DNA of 35,824 bases from JAZRUF01 sp045636205 (GCA_045636205.1 JAZTXE010000047.1:1-35824), one strand, 5' to 3'; positions 1 through 8,461 are shown, numbered from the stretch's first letter. The notes: generated by a model not told the origin, from the sequence alone. Numbers and translations: made by a program.

Positions 1-369
<369 letters not shown>

Positions 370-487
370 AAGAAGGTAAGACGCGAATAAGTCGGAGTTG
401 CTTAGAAAAAGTAGTTTATATTGTTTAGTTTTGAGGGTACATTGAAAGGTACGCTCTGAGTAGCGAAGAAGCTATATCAATTGAAAT

Positions 488-563
488 GCGCCTTTAGCTC
501 AGTTGGTAGAGCAACTGACTCTTAATCAGTGGGTCCCGGGTTCGAATCCCTGAAGGCGCACCA
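488..563 (+). tRNA. tRNA-Lys (CTT anticodon)
   Basis: A complete cloverleaf can be folded by eye: acceptor GCGCCTT/AAGGCGC, anticodon stem ACTGA/TCAGT with loop CTCTTAA (anticodon CTT), a TTCGAAT T-loop and an encoded CCA end. The T stem CCGGG/CCCTG has one C-T mismatch at the second pair (537 with 551). It lies between 23S and 5S rRNA and is therefore probably processed from the rRNA precursor. Confidence 0.96.
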
Positions 564-613
564 CACTTTCTTTTTCGATTGAAGTAGTGGGAAGCGCGAG
601 GGAAGAGACAGAT

Positions 614-688
614 GGCCCGTTGGTCAAGCGGTTAAGACACCGGCCTCTCACGCCGGTAACGGGGGTTCGATTCCCCCACGGGTCACCA
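614..688 (+). tRNA. tRNA-Glu (CTC anticodon)
   Basis: Acceptor GGCCCGT pairs with ACGGGTC, followed by discriminator A and encoded CCA. The anticodon stem CCGGC/GCCGG encloses loop CTCTCAC, giving anticodon CTC (Glu). T arm GGGGG-TTCGATT-CCCCC is perfect. It is the second tRNA in the 23S-5S spacer. Confidence 0.96.
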
Positions 689-754
689 TAATTCTTCTTG
701 GTGATAGCGAGCGAAAGCTTGTTGATCATATATATACAATTTTATATTGTGTCA

Positions 755-870
<116 letters not shown>

Positions 871-872
871 AC

Positions 873-906
873 AAAAAAGAGATACATGCTTGTGTATCTC
901 TTTTTT
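873..906 (+). terminator. rRNA operon intrinsic terminator
   Basis: GAGATACA (879-886) pairs with TGTATCTC (893-900) around a 6-nt loop. The stem is flanked by six A (873-878) and six T (901-906), which extend the stem and give the U tract. It lies 3 nt after the 5S gene. Confidence 0.9.
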
Positions 907-960
907 ACTATACAAATAGTATTTTAACCTTTTGCTAAAGGACGTTTTGAGGAGAGGAAC

Positions 961-1656
961 ATGAACTCGTTAAAAAGAATTCTCTTGTCATTGACTAAAT
1001 TTGAATGGTTTTTATGGATTGCGTCATCGCTTGTGATAACGGTATCGTATTTGGTTTCGCCAAATCGCGACGTACTGACGATAATAGACTCACTTATAGG
1101 CGTTACCGCACTCATATTCATAGCCAAAGGGTATGTAATAGGGCAAATATTTGCGGTTGTATTTGCTGTGCTTTACGGCATTATAGCGTTTTTCTTTCGA
1201 TACTACGGCGAGATGATAACATACCTGTGTATGACTGCACCGATAGCCGTACTGACCGCGATTGCGTGGATAAAGCACCCGTACAAGGACTCAAATGAGG
1301 TGGAAGTGAGCAGGGTATCGAAAAAACAGATGCTTGTTATGTCAGCTTTGACGGTTGCGGTAACGGTAGTTTTTTACTTTATTCTGTCCGCCCTTGGCAA
1401 TGAGAACTTGTTTGTAAGCACGTTTTCAGTGACAACAAGCTTTGTTGCGTGTTATCTTTCTCTGCTGCGAAGTCCGTATTACGCAATAGCGTATGCAGTA
1501 AACGATTTGGTTTTAGTAGTTTTGTGGAGCTTGGCTGCAATGTCTGATATTGCATATCTGCCTATGATTTTTTGTTTTTTAATGTTTTTTGTAAACGATA
1601 TTTATGGGTTTGTCAATTGGATAAAAATCCAAAGAGCGCAACAACTCGGGGTATAA
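961..1656 (+). CDS. pnuC: PnuC-family nicotinamide riboside/mononucleotide transporter
   Basis: 231 residues, nearly all hydrophobic, with about seven membrane segments. The family pattern is visible: GYVIGQIFAVVFAVLYG near residues 57-73, a following YYGEM, and FVNDIYGFVNWIKIQ at the C terminus, which matches the conserved aromatic and Trp positions of PnuC proteins. PnuC facilitates entry of nicotinamide riboside (or a related vitamin) for NAD synthesis; substrate identity within the family is inferred and thiamin (PnuT) or riboflavin (PnuX) variants exist. ATG at 961 is preceded by GAGGAGAGG with good spacing. The gene stands alone between the rRNA terminator and a bidirectional hairpin. 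No NAD or thiamin riboswitch can fit in the 54-nt upstream gap. Confidence 0.88.
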   Translation: MNSLKRILLSLTKFEWFLWIASSLVITVSYLVSPNRDVLTIIDSLIGVTALIFIAKGYVIGQIFAVVFAVLYGIIAFFFRYYGEMITYLCMTAPIAVLTAIAWIKHPYKDSNEVEVSRVSKKQMLVMSALTVAVTVVFYFILSALGNENLFVSTFSVTTSFVACYLSLLRSPYYAIAYAVNDLVLVVLWSLAAMSDIAYLPMIFCFLMFFVNDIYGFVNWIKIQRAQQLGV

Positions 1657-1677
1657 CCTAAAATAGTGGAAATAAAA

Positions 1678-1716
1678 AACTTATCGCAGAGACTTAAATA
1701 CTGCGATAAGTTTTTA
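1678..1716 (+). terminator. Bidirectional hairpin terminator, pnuC / isomerase
   Basis: AACTTATCGCAG (1678-1689) pairs perfectly with CTGCGATAAGTT (1701-1712) around an 11-nt loop, followed by TTTTATTTA. The A-rich 5' flank gives a U tract on the other strand, so it can serve both convergent genes. Confidence 0.9.
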
Positions 1717-1717
1717 T

Positions 1718-2593
1718 TTATTTTTTAAATTCCGAAATCAGGTACCTTCCGAGGGTATGCGCAAATTTTAAAGCCTCGGGGATCAGCTCATCCGGGAAGC
1801 GGTTTAAATATGTCCCCACTTCGTAGCTGAAATTACCATCATAATCTATCGCTTTAAGTGACGTGAGGATAGCATTCCAATCTAACTGCCCCAAGAAGGG
1901 AAGTGTGTGTCGGTCCTTAAGATAATCCATATCATGCAGATGCAGAATTTTAACCATGCCTTTGGGCATGCCGGCTATGAAAAGCTCGGGTTCGGTTCCG
2001 GCAAGCGCCGCATGGGAGACATCCACACACGTGCAGAACCACGGCGAATCGAGTTTCCCGACAAACTCACGCATCTTCTTTGCAGTCTCAAGCTTGCCTC
2101 TGTAGCAGTTGCACTTGTCATCCCACTTATATAAATTCTCTATTGCAATTTTGATGTTGAACTTTTCACAGTACGGCTCCAAGCTCTTGTAGAACTTGAA
2201 ATTAACCTCTTCAAATGCGTTTTCACCCTCGCTGTCAGGTACGGTTATAGAGTGGACAACCATATATTCACATCCGATAAGAGAGGCTGCCTCAAGAGCG
2301 TTGACTATATCGAGATAGTCTCTGTCAGTAGTGTCAAAGCTCATATCGGGCTCGCCGTATCTGTACTGTATAGCGTAAGAAGCGTGAGCTTGACTGCAGG
2401 TCAGATTGTACTTCTTAAGCCATAAATTGAGGTCCTTTGCAACTCCCTTTGGGTTGATGTAAGCATCCGGGTCATCAATGTTGTCACAAAACGAAAAATC
2501 AACGCAGTCAAACCCGGCTTCGCTTATTAATCTAAGCGCTTCTTCATCTCCAAAACGATTGCGCAGAATGCCGGTCTCAATTCCTAATTTCAT
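1718..2593 (-). CDS. Sugar phosphate isomerase/epimerase family TIM barrel
   Basis: 291 residues matching the xylose isomerase-like TIM barrel (AP_endonuc_2) fold. Probable metal ligands lie at strand ends as expected: E152 (IAIEN), D191 and H194 (CVDVSHA), H218/H220 (ILHLHD) and E258 (FSYEVG). These enzymes isomerise or epimerise sugars or polyols using a divalent metal; the substrate cannot be told. ATG is preceded by GAGGTGA. It lies 28 nt downstream of the amidohydrolase gene on the same strand and is almost certainly co-transcribed from the promoter at 4262-4290. A second, different member of the family lies on the other side of the divergent promoter region, which suggests a shared carbohydrate-derived substrate. 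Function beyond the family is inference. Confidence 0.85.
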   Translation of the reverse strand: MKLGIETGILRNRFGDEEALRLISEAGFDCVDFSFCDNIDDPDAYINPKGVAKDLNLWLKKYNLTCSQAHASYAIQYRYGEPDMSFDTTDRDYLDIVNALEAASLIGCEYMVVHSITVPDSEGENAFEEVNFKFYKSLEPYCEKFNIKIAIENLYKWDDKCNCYRGKLETAKKMREFVGKLDSPWFCTCVDVSHAALAGTEPELFIAGMPKGMVKILHLHDMDYLKDRHTLPFLGQLDWNAILTSLKAIDYDGNFSYEVGTYLNRFPDELIPEALKFAHTLGRYLISEFKK

Positions 2594-2621
2594 AGTCTGT
2601 CACCTCATACTTTAATTTATA

Positions 2622-4214
2622 TTATATTCTTTTGGCTAAAATACGCTGTATATTCTCAGACAGAATTTTTTTCTTGTCCTCTTCGGAAATCTTCGCATAG
2701 CATACCCATGCAAGCTGTGGGGTCGGGTCGCGCATCGGCAAATCCGAGCCGTAGAGGACTCTGTCCGCGCCGACTTCATCTACCAAGAACTCAATCATTC
2801 CGCGGGCGGTGGTGGTATATGTAATCTCCAAAACCACGTTGGGATATTTCTTCGCGAGCTCAATCGCGCGGCGTGCAGTATCGTAGCTTGCGCCGGTGTG
2901 CGCTATCATAAAGGTGACGTTCGGGTACTTAGCTATCGCGGGTTCGGCGCTGTCATGGAATTGCAAGCCGTCGGCATGGATAAGAGCGGGGAGGTGATGT
3001 TCGTTTGCATACTCAAACCACTCTTTAGCAACGTCATCTGAAAACTCAAACTTCTGATACGGCGGATAGGGCTTTATACCTACGAATATATCCGGGTGCT
3101 TTTCGTGGTAGCCTTTCCACGCATTCAAATCCTCTTCATAGTGAATATTGCAGGTGGAGAAGCCGTAGAACCTGCCCGGGTGACGCTTTGCCGCGTAGAG
3201 AGATTCCTCATTGCCGTTTATTCCGTTAAAGGAAATACCCGACCACGGTGCGGTGATTATAGAGTCAATCCCCAGCCTGTCCATCTTCTTTACGATACTG
3301 TCGCAATCTGAGTACATCATCATGCAATTGTTAACCGTTTTGTCCTCTGCAGGGACCATGTGGGTGTGCGCGTCAAATACAGGTACTGAAATCGGAATAC
3401 CCGCATCTGCCTCGCGTGCGATTGAGTCAAGCTGACATTCGGCATCGTCATAGAGCTCGAGGGTTGACGGGTCTATGCCGAGAAGTCTGCAAGCGTTTCC
3501 ATACGCAACCAAATCCTTCTCGTCTTCGGAAATGTCCGCATACTCGACAAAAGCCTTCATTGCGCCCATGGACTTTATCGGCCATGCGCTGCTGTAGAGC
3601 AGACGGTGGATGCCGAACTTTTCGCGCGTCATTTCAAGAAGATTATTTAAATGCATGGAGCTCATGTCAAAATAAATATTTTTGCGGCGTGCTAAAAGCT
3701 CACACATGCTCCGGCCAAAGCCCCAGCTTGCGCCGTGGATTATAATCGCAAGCTCGGGATAAGCCTCGGCGATGAGGTCGACACGCTCCAATTTATCCTC
3801 GTTTATATTCGGCACGATGAGTGGGCGGTTGTGAGCAATAAGTGCCTCGGCAATCGGGCGGATGGTGCGCGCATTGTATGAGCAGCGCAGATTGTCATGT
3901 ATTACAAGGGCGCGAGCGCCATTGTCCAAGATATTGTTAAAATAGTTATCGTCCAAGCTCTCAAGCGCCGCGGTGGTCGGCACTGCAGCCAGGCTTACAA
4001 GCCTTGGGTTTTTCTCTGCAAGCTCAATGCATTCGCGGTTTCCGTACACAAACGAATATTCAACCGCGGTGTTCTCTAAAACTGCGGCACCGTGAACGCG
4101 TGCGTACTTCATATCTTCAAGTAAAACCGCGGGTTTAATTGGGAAATCTCCGTCGGGTGCACACTTTCTTCCGACGCAAGCTAAAATTTCAAAATACTTT
4201 CTCTGCTTCATCAT
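2622..4214 (-). CDS. Tandem amidohydrolase: degenerate N-domain fused to intact C-domain
   Basis: 530 residues, about twice the usual length of an amidohydrolase_2 family protein. The C-terminal half (about 278-530) is complete: HxH metal motif FDAHTH (H283, H285), LIHADG (H413), IAHTGAS (H439) and YGSDLP (D491). The N-terminal half (about 7-255) repeats the same order of elements but has lost most ligands: FEILACVGR (8-16) replaces the HxH strand, LIVPNI replaces LIHADG, and YSSAWP has Ala210 in place of the catalytic Asp. Only H160 (IIIHGAS) remains. The end of each half is also similar (SEDEKDLVAYGNACRLLGI versus SEEDKKKILSENIQRILAK). Family members are metal-dependent hydrolases or decarboxylases. 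The C half is presumably the active one and the N half a structural or regulatory partner. The second ATG at 4211 has better spacing (8 nt) from AAGGAG than the first. Confidence 0.85.
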   Translation of the reverse strand: MMKQRKYFEILACVGRKCAPDGDFPIKPAVLLEDMKYARVHGAAVLENTAVEYSFVYGNRECIELAEKNPRLVSLAAVPTTAALESLDDNYFNNILDNGARALVIHDNLRCSYNARTIRPIAEALIAHNRPLIVPNINEDKLERVDLIAEAYPELAIIIHGASWGFGRSMCELLARRKNIYFDMSSMHLNNLLEMTREKFGIHRLLYSSAWPIKSMGAMKAFVEYADISEDEKDLVAYGNACRLLGIDPSTLELYDDAECQLDSIAREADAGIPISVPVFDAHTHMVPAEDKTVNNCMMMYSDCDSIVKKMDRLGIDSIITAPWSGISFNGINGNEESLYAAKRHPGRFYGFSTCNIHYEEDLNAWKGYHEKHPDIFVGIKPYPPYQKFEFSDDVAKEWFEYANEHHLPALIHADGLQFHDSAEPAIAKYPNVTFMIAHTGASYDTARRAIELAKKYPNVVLEITYTTTARGMIEFLVDEVGADRVLYGSDLPMRDPTPQLAWVCYAKISEEDKKKILSENIQRILAKRI

Positions 4215-4261
4215 AAACTCTCCTTGTAAATTGACGTGACATGCGGTTTATGTCCTTGTTT

Positions 4262-4290
4262 ATTTTATCTCTATTTTTTCGGTTTGACAA
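4262..4290 (-). promoter_or_regulatory. Sigma-A promoter for amidohydrolase-isomerase operon
   Basis: On the minus strand TTGTCA (4285-4290) is followed after 17 nt by TAAAAT (4262-4267). It lies about 48 nt upstream of the ATG and is back to back with the plus-strand promoter at 4365. Confidence 0.8.
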
Positions 4291-4364
4291 TACTTTAGGT
4301 AAAAAATCATAAAAAAGCATACACGTGGCAAGGCTTTCAGGGGTTCGGCTGTATCTCGCATGAC

Positions 4365-4393
4365 TTGACGAAAAAGGGCTTATCAATTATACT
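4365..4393 (+). promoter_or_regulatory. Sigma-A promoter for plus-strand isomerase
   Basis: TTGACG (4365-4370), 17-nt spacer, TATACT (4388-4393), about 33 nt before the ATG at 4426. The 74 nt between the two divergent -35 boxes could hold a shared operator, although no clear palindrome stands out. Confidence 0.82.
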
Positions 4394-4425
4394 ATAGATA
4401 TATAAAGCACAGGAGGTATTTTCAC

Positions 4426-5163
4426 ATGCAAAAAGGCATGCTTTCAATCACGTTTCGTGATAAATCACCCGAGGAAATTATAGAGCTTACAAAGAAAAGC
4501 GGTTTGACTGCGATTGAATGGGGCGGAGATATTCATGTGCCCCACGGCGATGTAGCAACTGCAGAGCGCGTGGGCAAATTAACACGTGAGGCAGGGCTTA
4601 CCGTAGCCGCTTACGGTTCGTACTATAGCTGTATGCCCGACGAGTCGTTTGACGATGTTTTAAACTCAGCTGTCGCACTTGGCGCAAAGGTTATCCGCGT
4701 CTGGGCGGGCAAGCAGAATTTTATTGACTGCACGGATGAAGAGCGCGCACGTCTTTACGCGGTGCTTTCCGAGGCAGTGGAAAAATCAGCTGCCCACGGT
4801 ATAACCGTAGCTACCGAGCTTCACATCAATACATTGACCGACACGACTGACGGCTTGATTGAGATGCTTAAAAACGTACCGGGTCTTAAAACATATTGGC
4901 AGCAGAGCTCATACGACCTGACAGTTGATGACGAATGTGCGGTTATGGAAAAGCTCGGCGCAAATATAGTAAACGCACACATAAATTACTGGGTGGATGG
5001 TGTTCAGCATCCGCTCTCGGAAATCTCCGAACGCTTGGAAAAGTACATCCCTGCTTTGGAGAAGTATACTGCAGCGTCAGCGCTTATGCTTGAATTTGTA
5101 AAGGACAGCGCGCCAGAGCAGTTCTTCGTTGATGCGGAAACATTGCTCTCGGCAGGAAAGTAA
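4426..5163 (+). CDS. Sugar phosphate isomerase/epimerase family protein
   Basis: 245 residues with the xylose isomerase-like TIM barrel pattern: start MLSITFRDKSPEEIIELTKK, IEWGGDIHVP near 30-39, a metal-site strand ATELH (E131, H133) and a later HINYW (H185). The C-terminal strand LMLEFVKD supplies another acidic residue (E223). Short members of this type act on sugars, inositol derivatives or hydroxypyruvate; the substrate is unknown here. It is read divergently from the tandem amidohydrolase and the other isomerase. AGGAGG lies upstream with normal spacing. The three genes plausibly form one catabolic module, but this is inferred from position only. Confidence 0.83.
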   Translation: MQKGMLSITFRDKSPEEIIELTKKSGLTAIEWGGDIHVPHGDVATAERVGKLTREAGLTVAAYGSYYSCMPDESFDDVLNSAVALGAKVIRVWAGKQNFIDCTDEERARLYAVLSEAVEKSAAHGITVATELHINTLTDTTDGLIEMLKNVPGLKTYWQQSSYDLTVDDECAVMEKLGANIVNAHINYWVDGVQHPLSEISERLEKYIPALEKYTAASALMLEFVKDSAPEQFFVDAETLLSAGK

Positions 5164-5175
5164 AAGAATATTGCA

Positions 5176-5224
5176 AAGGCGAGTTATACTATCAATTGTT
5201 GCACTTGATAGCATAACTCGCCTT
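5176..5224 (+). terminator. Long hairpin downstream of isomerase
   Basis: AAGGCGAGTTAT (5176-5187) pairs with ATAACTCGCCTT (5213-5224) and CTATCAA (5189-5195) with TTGATAG (5205-5211); only one position is unpaired across a 20-bp stem with a 9-nt loop. No real U tract follows on plus (GACACAAAAATAAA), so it may protect the 3' end rather than terminate, or be a decayed repeat. Confidence 0.6.
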
Positions 5225-5337
5225 GACACAAAAATAAATTTAATATGGTTTATGATGTATTTATAATTTATAAGTTCACCTTTTGGCTTATGCAAATAAA
5301 GACAATTAAATGATCTTCAATTTGACGAGGTATCATT

Positions 5338-5622
5338 ATGATTCTGACAGAAAGATTAATTTTGCGTCCGTTTGTGGAAACGGATTACCTTGATGTGTTT
5401 GAATATCAAAAAGAGCCCCTGGTAAATTGCTTTGCCTGCATGAAATTAAACACCTTGGAAGAAGCAAAAACAGAGACCATGAAAAAAGTGGATGATAGCG
5501 AGTTTACCTTTGCTATTGTTCTTAAAGAAAGCGGAAAGGGCATAGTATTAAATAAAATTGCTAACAAATCAAGAGTTTTGATACAAATTCAACACAAAAG
5601 ACGCAGAATAATTGACTTTTAG
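5338..5622 (+). pseudogene. Truncated GNAT (RimJ/RimL-type) acetyltransferase
   Basis: The first ~60 residues match the start of RimJ/RimL-type N-acetyltransferases: MILTERLILRPF, then DVFEYQKEP and the FTFAIVLKES strand. Family members are about 170 residues long; this frame ends at 94 and, after residue ~66, turns into a basic tail with no acetyl-CoA binding loop (the R/Q-x-x-G-x-G/A motif). The C-terminal half is not evident in any frame before the ychF promoter at 5612. The likely reading is a gene that lost its 3' part. It could still be expressed as a short peptide. Confidence 0.7.
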
Positions 5623-5640
5623 ATGGTATTATGATATATT
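5612..5640 (+). promoter_or_regulatory. Sigma-A promoter for ychF
   Basis: TTGACT (5612-5617), 17-nt spacer, TATATT (5635-5640) with a TGA extension just before the -10. It overlaps the last codons of the truncated acetyltransferase frame and lies about 65 nt before the ychF ATG. Confidence 0.8.
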
Positions 5641-5704
5641 GTTATGGTGTCAAATTGGTGTCAGACCAGTAAAACACTGATAAATCAAGGAGAAGTGAAA
5701 ATAA

Positions 5705-6799
5705 ATGAAACTTGGTATAGTAGGATTGCCAAACGTAGGCAAAAGCACATTGTTTAATGCCATTACAAACGCGGGTGCGGAGTCTGCAAACTATCCGTTC
5801 TGCACGATTGACCCGAACGTCGGAGTAGTGCCGGTTCCGGATGAGCGTTTGGATGTGCTCGCCCAGATGTATAACCCGAAAAAGATAACCCCAGCAGTGG
5901 TTGAATTTGTCGATATTGCAGGTCTGGTGCGTGGTGCATCCAAGGGCGAAGGTCTGGGAAATAAGTTTTTGTCCCACATCCGTCAGGTGGACGCGATTGT
6001 TCATGTGGTGCGTTGCTTTGACGACCAGAACATAATCCACGTAGAGGGAAGCATTGACCCGATGCGTGATATAGAGACTATAAATTTAGAGCTTATTTTA
6101 TCAGACGTTGAGCTTCTTGAGCGCAGGATTGACAAGGCAAAGAAGCTTGCAAAGGGCGACAAGAAGTACAATGCTGAGGTTGAGCTTTTTGAGAGACTGC
6201 GCGCGCATCTTGACGCCGGCGCTTCTGCGCGCACGTTTGAGGCTACAGACGATGAGCGCGAGCTTATTGCGACGGCTGATTTACTCTCGGCAAAGCCTGT
6301 AATCTATGCGGCAAACCTGTCTGAGGATGATTTTACAAACGGTGCGGTTGACAATAAGTATTACGCGCTGCTTGAAGAGCATGCGGCGGCAGAGGGCTCG
6401 CAGGTGCTTCCGATTTGTGCACGCCTTGAGCAGGAGATTGTTGAACTCTCTGCGGAGGATAAGGAGCTGTTCTTACAGGAGCTCGGACTTGAAAAGTCAG
6501 GGCTTGACAGACTCATTCAGCTCTGCTATGCTCTGCTCGGTCTTATTTCATACCTGACCGCGGGCGAGCCTGAGGTTCGCGCATGGACGATTACGCGCGG
6601 CACAAAGGCACCGCAGGCGGCGGGAAAAATCCACTCGGATTTCGAGCGCGGCTTTATCCGCGCAGAGGTAATCCACTTTAACGACTTGGTCGAGTGCAAG
6701 ACGATGGTTGCGGCAAAGGAAAAAGGTCTTGTGCGCAGTGAGGGCAAGGAGTACGTGATGCAGGACGGCGACGTGGTTCTCTTCAGATTTAACGTTTAA
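5705..6799 (+). CDS. ychF: Redox-regulated ATPase YchF (Obg family)
   Basis: 364 residues, the normal length. P-loop GLPNVGKST at 7-15, the YchF signature NYPFCTIDPNVG, switch II DIAGLVRGASKGEGLG, then HIRQVDAIVHVVRCF. The last ~85 residues form the TGS domain, ending MQDGDVVLFRFNV. YchF/OLA1 binds ATP rather than GTP because its G4 motif departs from NKxD; here the corresponding strand reads PVIYAANLSE. It associates with ribosomes and affects oxidative-stress responses. The gene has its own promoter and terminator, hence a single-gene unit. ATG at 5705 follows AAGGAG at about 10 nt. Confidence 0.97.
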   Translation: MKLGIVGLPNVGKSTLFNAITNAGAESANYPFCTIDPNVGVVPVPDERLDVLAQMYNPKKITPAVVEFVDIAGLVRGASKGEGLGNKFLSHIRQVDAIVHVVRCFDDQNIIHVEGSIDPMRDIETINLELILSDVELLERRIDKAKKLAKGDKKYNAEVELFERLRAHLDAGASARTFEATDDERELIATADLLSAKPVIYAANLSEDDFTNGAVDNKYYALLEEHAAAEGSQVLPICARLEQEIVELSAEDKELFLQELGLEKSGLDRLIQLCYALLGLISYLTAGEPEVRAWTITRGTKAPQAAGKIHSDFERGFIRAEVIHFNDLVECKTMVAAKEKGLVRSEGKEYVMQDGDVVLFRFNV

Positions 6800-6807
6800 T
6801 TTGATAA

Positions 6808-6843
6808 AAAATGCCGATGCTTATAGCGTCGGCATTTTATTTT
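6808..6843 (+). terminator. Terminator of ychF
   Basis: AAAATGCCGATGC (6808-6820) pairs with GCGTCGGCATTTT (6826-6838) with one wobble and a 5-nt loop, followed by ATTTTTT. Confidence 0.9.
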
Positions 6844-6851
6844 TTCGTGAT

Positions 6852-6881
6852 GTATAAAGCATCTCTTGCGTGGCAAGAATA
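6852..6881 (+). promoter_or_regulatory. Sigma-F type (forespore) promoter candidate
   Basis: GTATA (6852-6856), a 15-nt spacer and GGCAAGAATA (6872-6881). This fits the Bacillus sigma-F pattern GYATA ... GGNNANANTR at every fixed position. No sigma-A type pair is seen in the gap between the ychF terminator and the gene. It lies about 20 nt before the ATG, close but workable, with GGAGGTG between. Confidence 0.65.
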
Positions 6882-6901
6882 AAAGCGGAGGTGCTTAACG
6901 G

Positions 6902-7657
6902 ATGAAAAAATTTAAAGAAATTGCATCTGAAGCTACAAAGAAGGGATTTTACATAATCCTGTTCCTTTGCATATGTGCAATCGGGGTATCGGGTTATGTG
7001 ATGTTTAGTGAGCCGGAAATCTCAGAAGATGTGCTAAGCTATACGGATACGGTTGAGGATTTTTCTTTTCCGGAGCCGAGCGGTATGGACTTTGAGCCGG
7101 TGATGCTGCCTGAGCTTACAGAGGTTGAAAAAGAGAAAAAAGAGCCCGAGCGCAAGGAAGAGGACCAGGATAGCGCAAAGGTTCAAAGCCGGCCGACTCA
7201 AAAGGCGGTGCCTACGGTTAAGAAGCAGGAGATTGAGGTTGAGCCGCGGGAAATATCCTACCAAAAGCCTGTTGAGGGTGAAGTATCGCTCAAGTTTTCC
7301 GGCGATGAGCTTATAAAGAGCAAGACCATGGACGACTGGCGCATTCACACAGGTGTTGATATTTCCGCGCCCTCGGGGACCAAAGTGCACGCGATAGCCG
7401 CGGGAACGGTAACCGAGGTGTTTGAAGATGAAATGATGGGATACACCGTGAAAATCCGACACAAGGAAGGGTGCGTGAGCACGTACTCAAACCTGATGAA
7501 GGGTATTGTGGTAAAAAAGGGTGAGAAGGTCAAGGGAGGTCAGGTGATAGGCGGAATTGGTGATAGCGCGATTGCCGAGTGCATGGAGCCGCCGCACCTT
7601 CACTTGGAGCTTACTGAAAACAACGTAAACATTGACCCGATGACGGTTATTAAATAA
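6902..7657 (+). CDS. spoIIQ: Membrane-anchored M23 peptidase, SpoIIQ-like
   Basis: 251 residues: one N-terminal membrane segment (about 15-36), a charged Glu/Lys-rich linker (about 70-120) and a C-terminal LytM/M23 domain. The zinc motifs are intact: HTGVD (H149, D153) and HLHLE (H232, H234). Length, single anchor, and the KFSGDELIKSKTMDDWRIH block leading into the HxxxD motif resemble clostridial SpoIIQ, which is catalytically competent unlike the Bacillus protein. SpoIIQ sits in the forespore membrane and with SpoIIIAH forms the engulfment channel. The sigma-F type promoter at 6852-6881 supports this. No spoIIIAH or other sporulation gene is adjacent, so a vegetative cell-wall endopeptidase remains possible. 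ATG follows GGAGGTG at 8 nt. Confidence 0.75.
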   Translation: MKKFKEIASEATKKGFYIILFLCICAIGVSGYVMFSEPEISEDVLSYTDTVEDFSFPEPSGMDFEPVMLPELTEVEKEKKEPERKEEDQDSAKVQSRPTQKAVPTVKKQEIEVEPREISYQKPVEGEVSLKFSGDELIKSKTMDDWRIHTGVDISAPSGTKVHAIAAGTVTEVFEDEMMGYTVKIRHKEGCVSTYSNLMKGIVVKKGEKVKGGQVIGGIGDSAIAECMEPPHLHLELTENNVNIDPMTVIK

Positions 7658-7689
7658 AAAAGGCGCCGAATTCTTTTCGGCGCCTTTTT
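7657..7689 (+). terminator. Bidirectional terminator between M23 and SDR genes
   Basis: AAAAAGGCGCCGAA (7657-7670) pairs with TTCGGCGCCTTTTT (7676-7689) around TTCTT. A runs on one side and T runs on the other allow it to stop both convergent transcripts. Confidence 0.93.
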
Positions 7690-7696
7690 GTACATA

Positions 7697-8461
7697 TTAG
7701 AGGGTTGAACCGAAGTCGGTTACAAGGGTCTGACCCGTGATTGCGCGGGACTCATCCGATGCAAGGAACAGGAGCATATTTGCGACATCGTCGGGCATGC
7801 ACGGCTGAACCTTTAAGTCATTGTGCTTCATCATCTGACCGAAGATGTTCATATCAAGATTTGCCGGGTTCATATCCGCGACCATCGGGGTGACGATTGT
7901 ACCCGGGCAGATAGCGTTGCAGCGGATGTTCGTGCCGCAGAAACGCAGTGCGGTGTGGCGCGTAAGACCGATAACCGCGGCTTTTGATGCAACATATGCC
8001 GCACCGCCGCAACCCATGACACCTGCTACGGATGCCACGTTTACGATTGAGCCGTAACCTACCTTCGCCATTTCTGCGGAAACCTCGCGGAGCATGCACA
8101 TGGTGCCTTTGGTGTTGATGTCAATTACACGGTTCATATCTTCGTCGGAGAAGCTGTCAATAGCTTTTAAGCCGCCGTCGAGTACGCCTGCGTTGTTTAT
8201 GAGAATGTCAATCTTGCCGTATTTCTCCATGGTTTTTAAAACTACGTTTTTTGCGTCCTCTGCCTTGGAGATGTCACTCACTATCGGAAACACCTCTCCG
8301 CCTGCCTGACGGATTTGTTCTGCGACTTCATTGAGCTGAGCCTCGCGGCGCGCAGTGATGACGACGGATGCGCCCTCAGCCGCAAATTTCAGGGCGGTAG
8401 CTGCGCCGACGCCCGAGTTTCCGCCGGTGATTATTGCGATTTTTCCTTGTAAACGGTTCAT
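7697..8461 (-). CDS. SDR-family NAD(P)-dependent oxidoreductase
   Basis: 254 residues of a classical short-chain dehydrogenase. Cofactor loop TGGNSGVG (12-19), NNAG (89-92), and catalytic S144, Y156, K160 (YVASK) are all present. The C-terminal GxxLVTDFG block fits the FabG/gluconate 5-dehydrogenase branch. ARREAQ after the second strand (R38, R39) suggests NADP preference, which is an inference. The substrate is unknown. The gene is a single unit with its own promoter on minus, divergent from the beta-helix protein gene; a link in sugar metabolism is possible but unproven. AGGAGG precedes the ATG. Confidence 0.9.
   Translation of the reverse strand: MNRLQGKIAIITGGNSGVGAATALKFAAEGASVVITARREAQLNEVAEQIRQAGGEVFPIVSDISKAEDAKNVVLKTMEKYGKIDILINNAGVLDGGLKAIDSFSDEDMNRVIDINTKGTMCMLREVSAEMAKVGYGSIVNVASVAGVMGCGGAAYVASKAAVIGLTRHTALRFCGTNIRCNAICPGTIVTPMVADMNPANLDMNIFGQMMKHNDLKVQPCMPDDVANMLLFLASDESRAITGQTLVTDFGSTL

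Noticed and set aside
5176..5224. Possible mobile-element terminal repeat
   Set aside because: The inverted repeat is compact with a 9-nt loop, and no transposase or target duplication is near; a hairpin at the transcript end is simpler.
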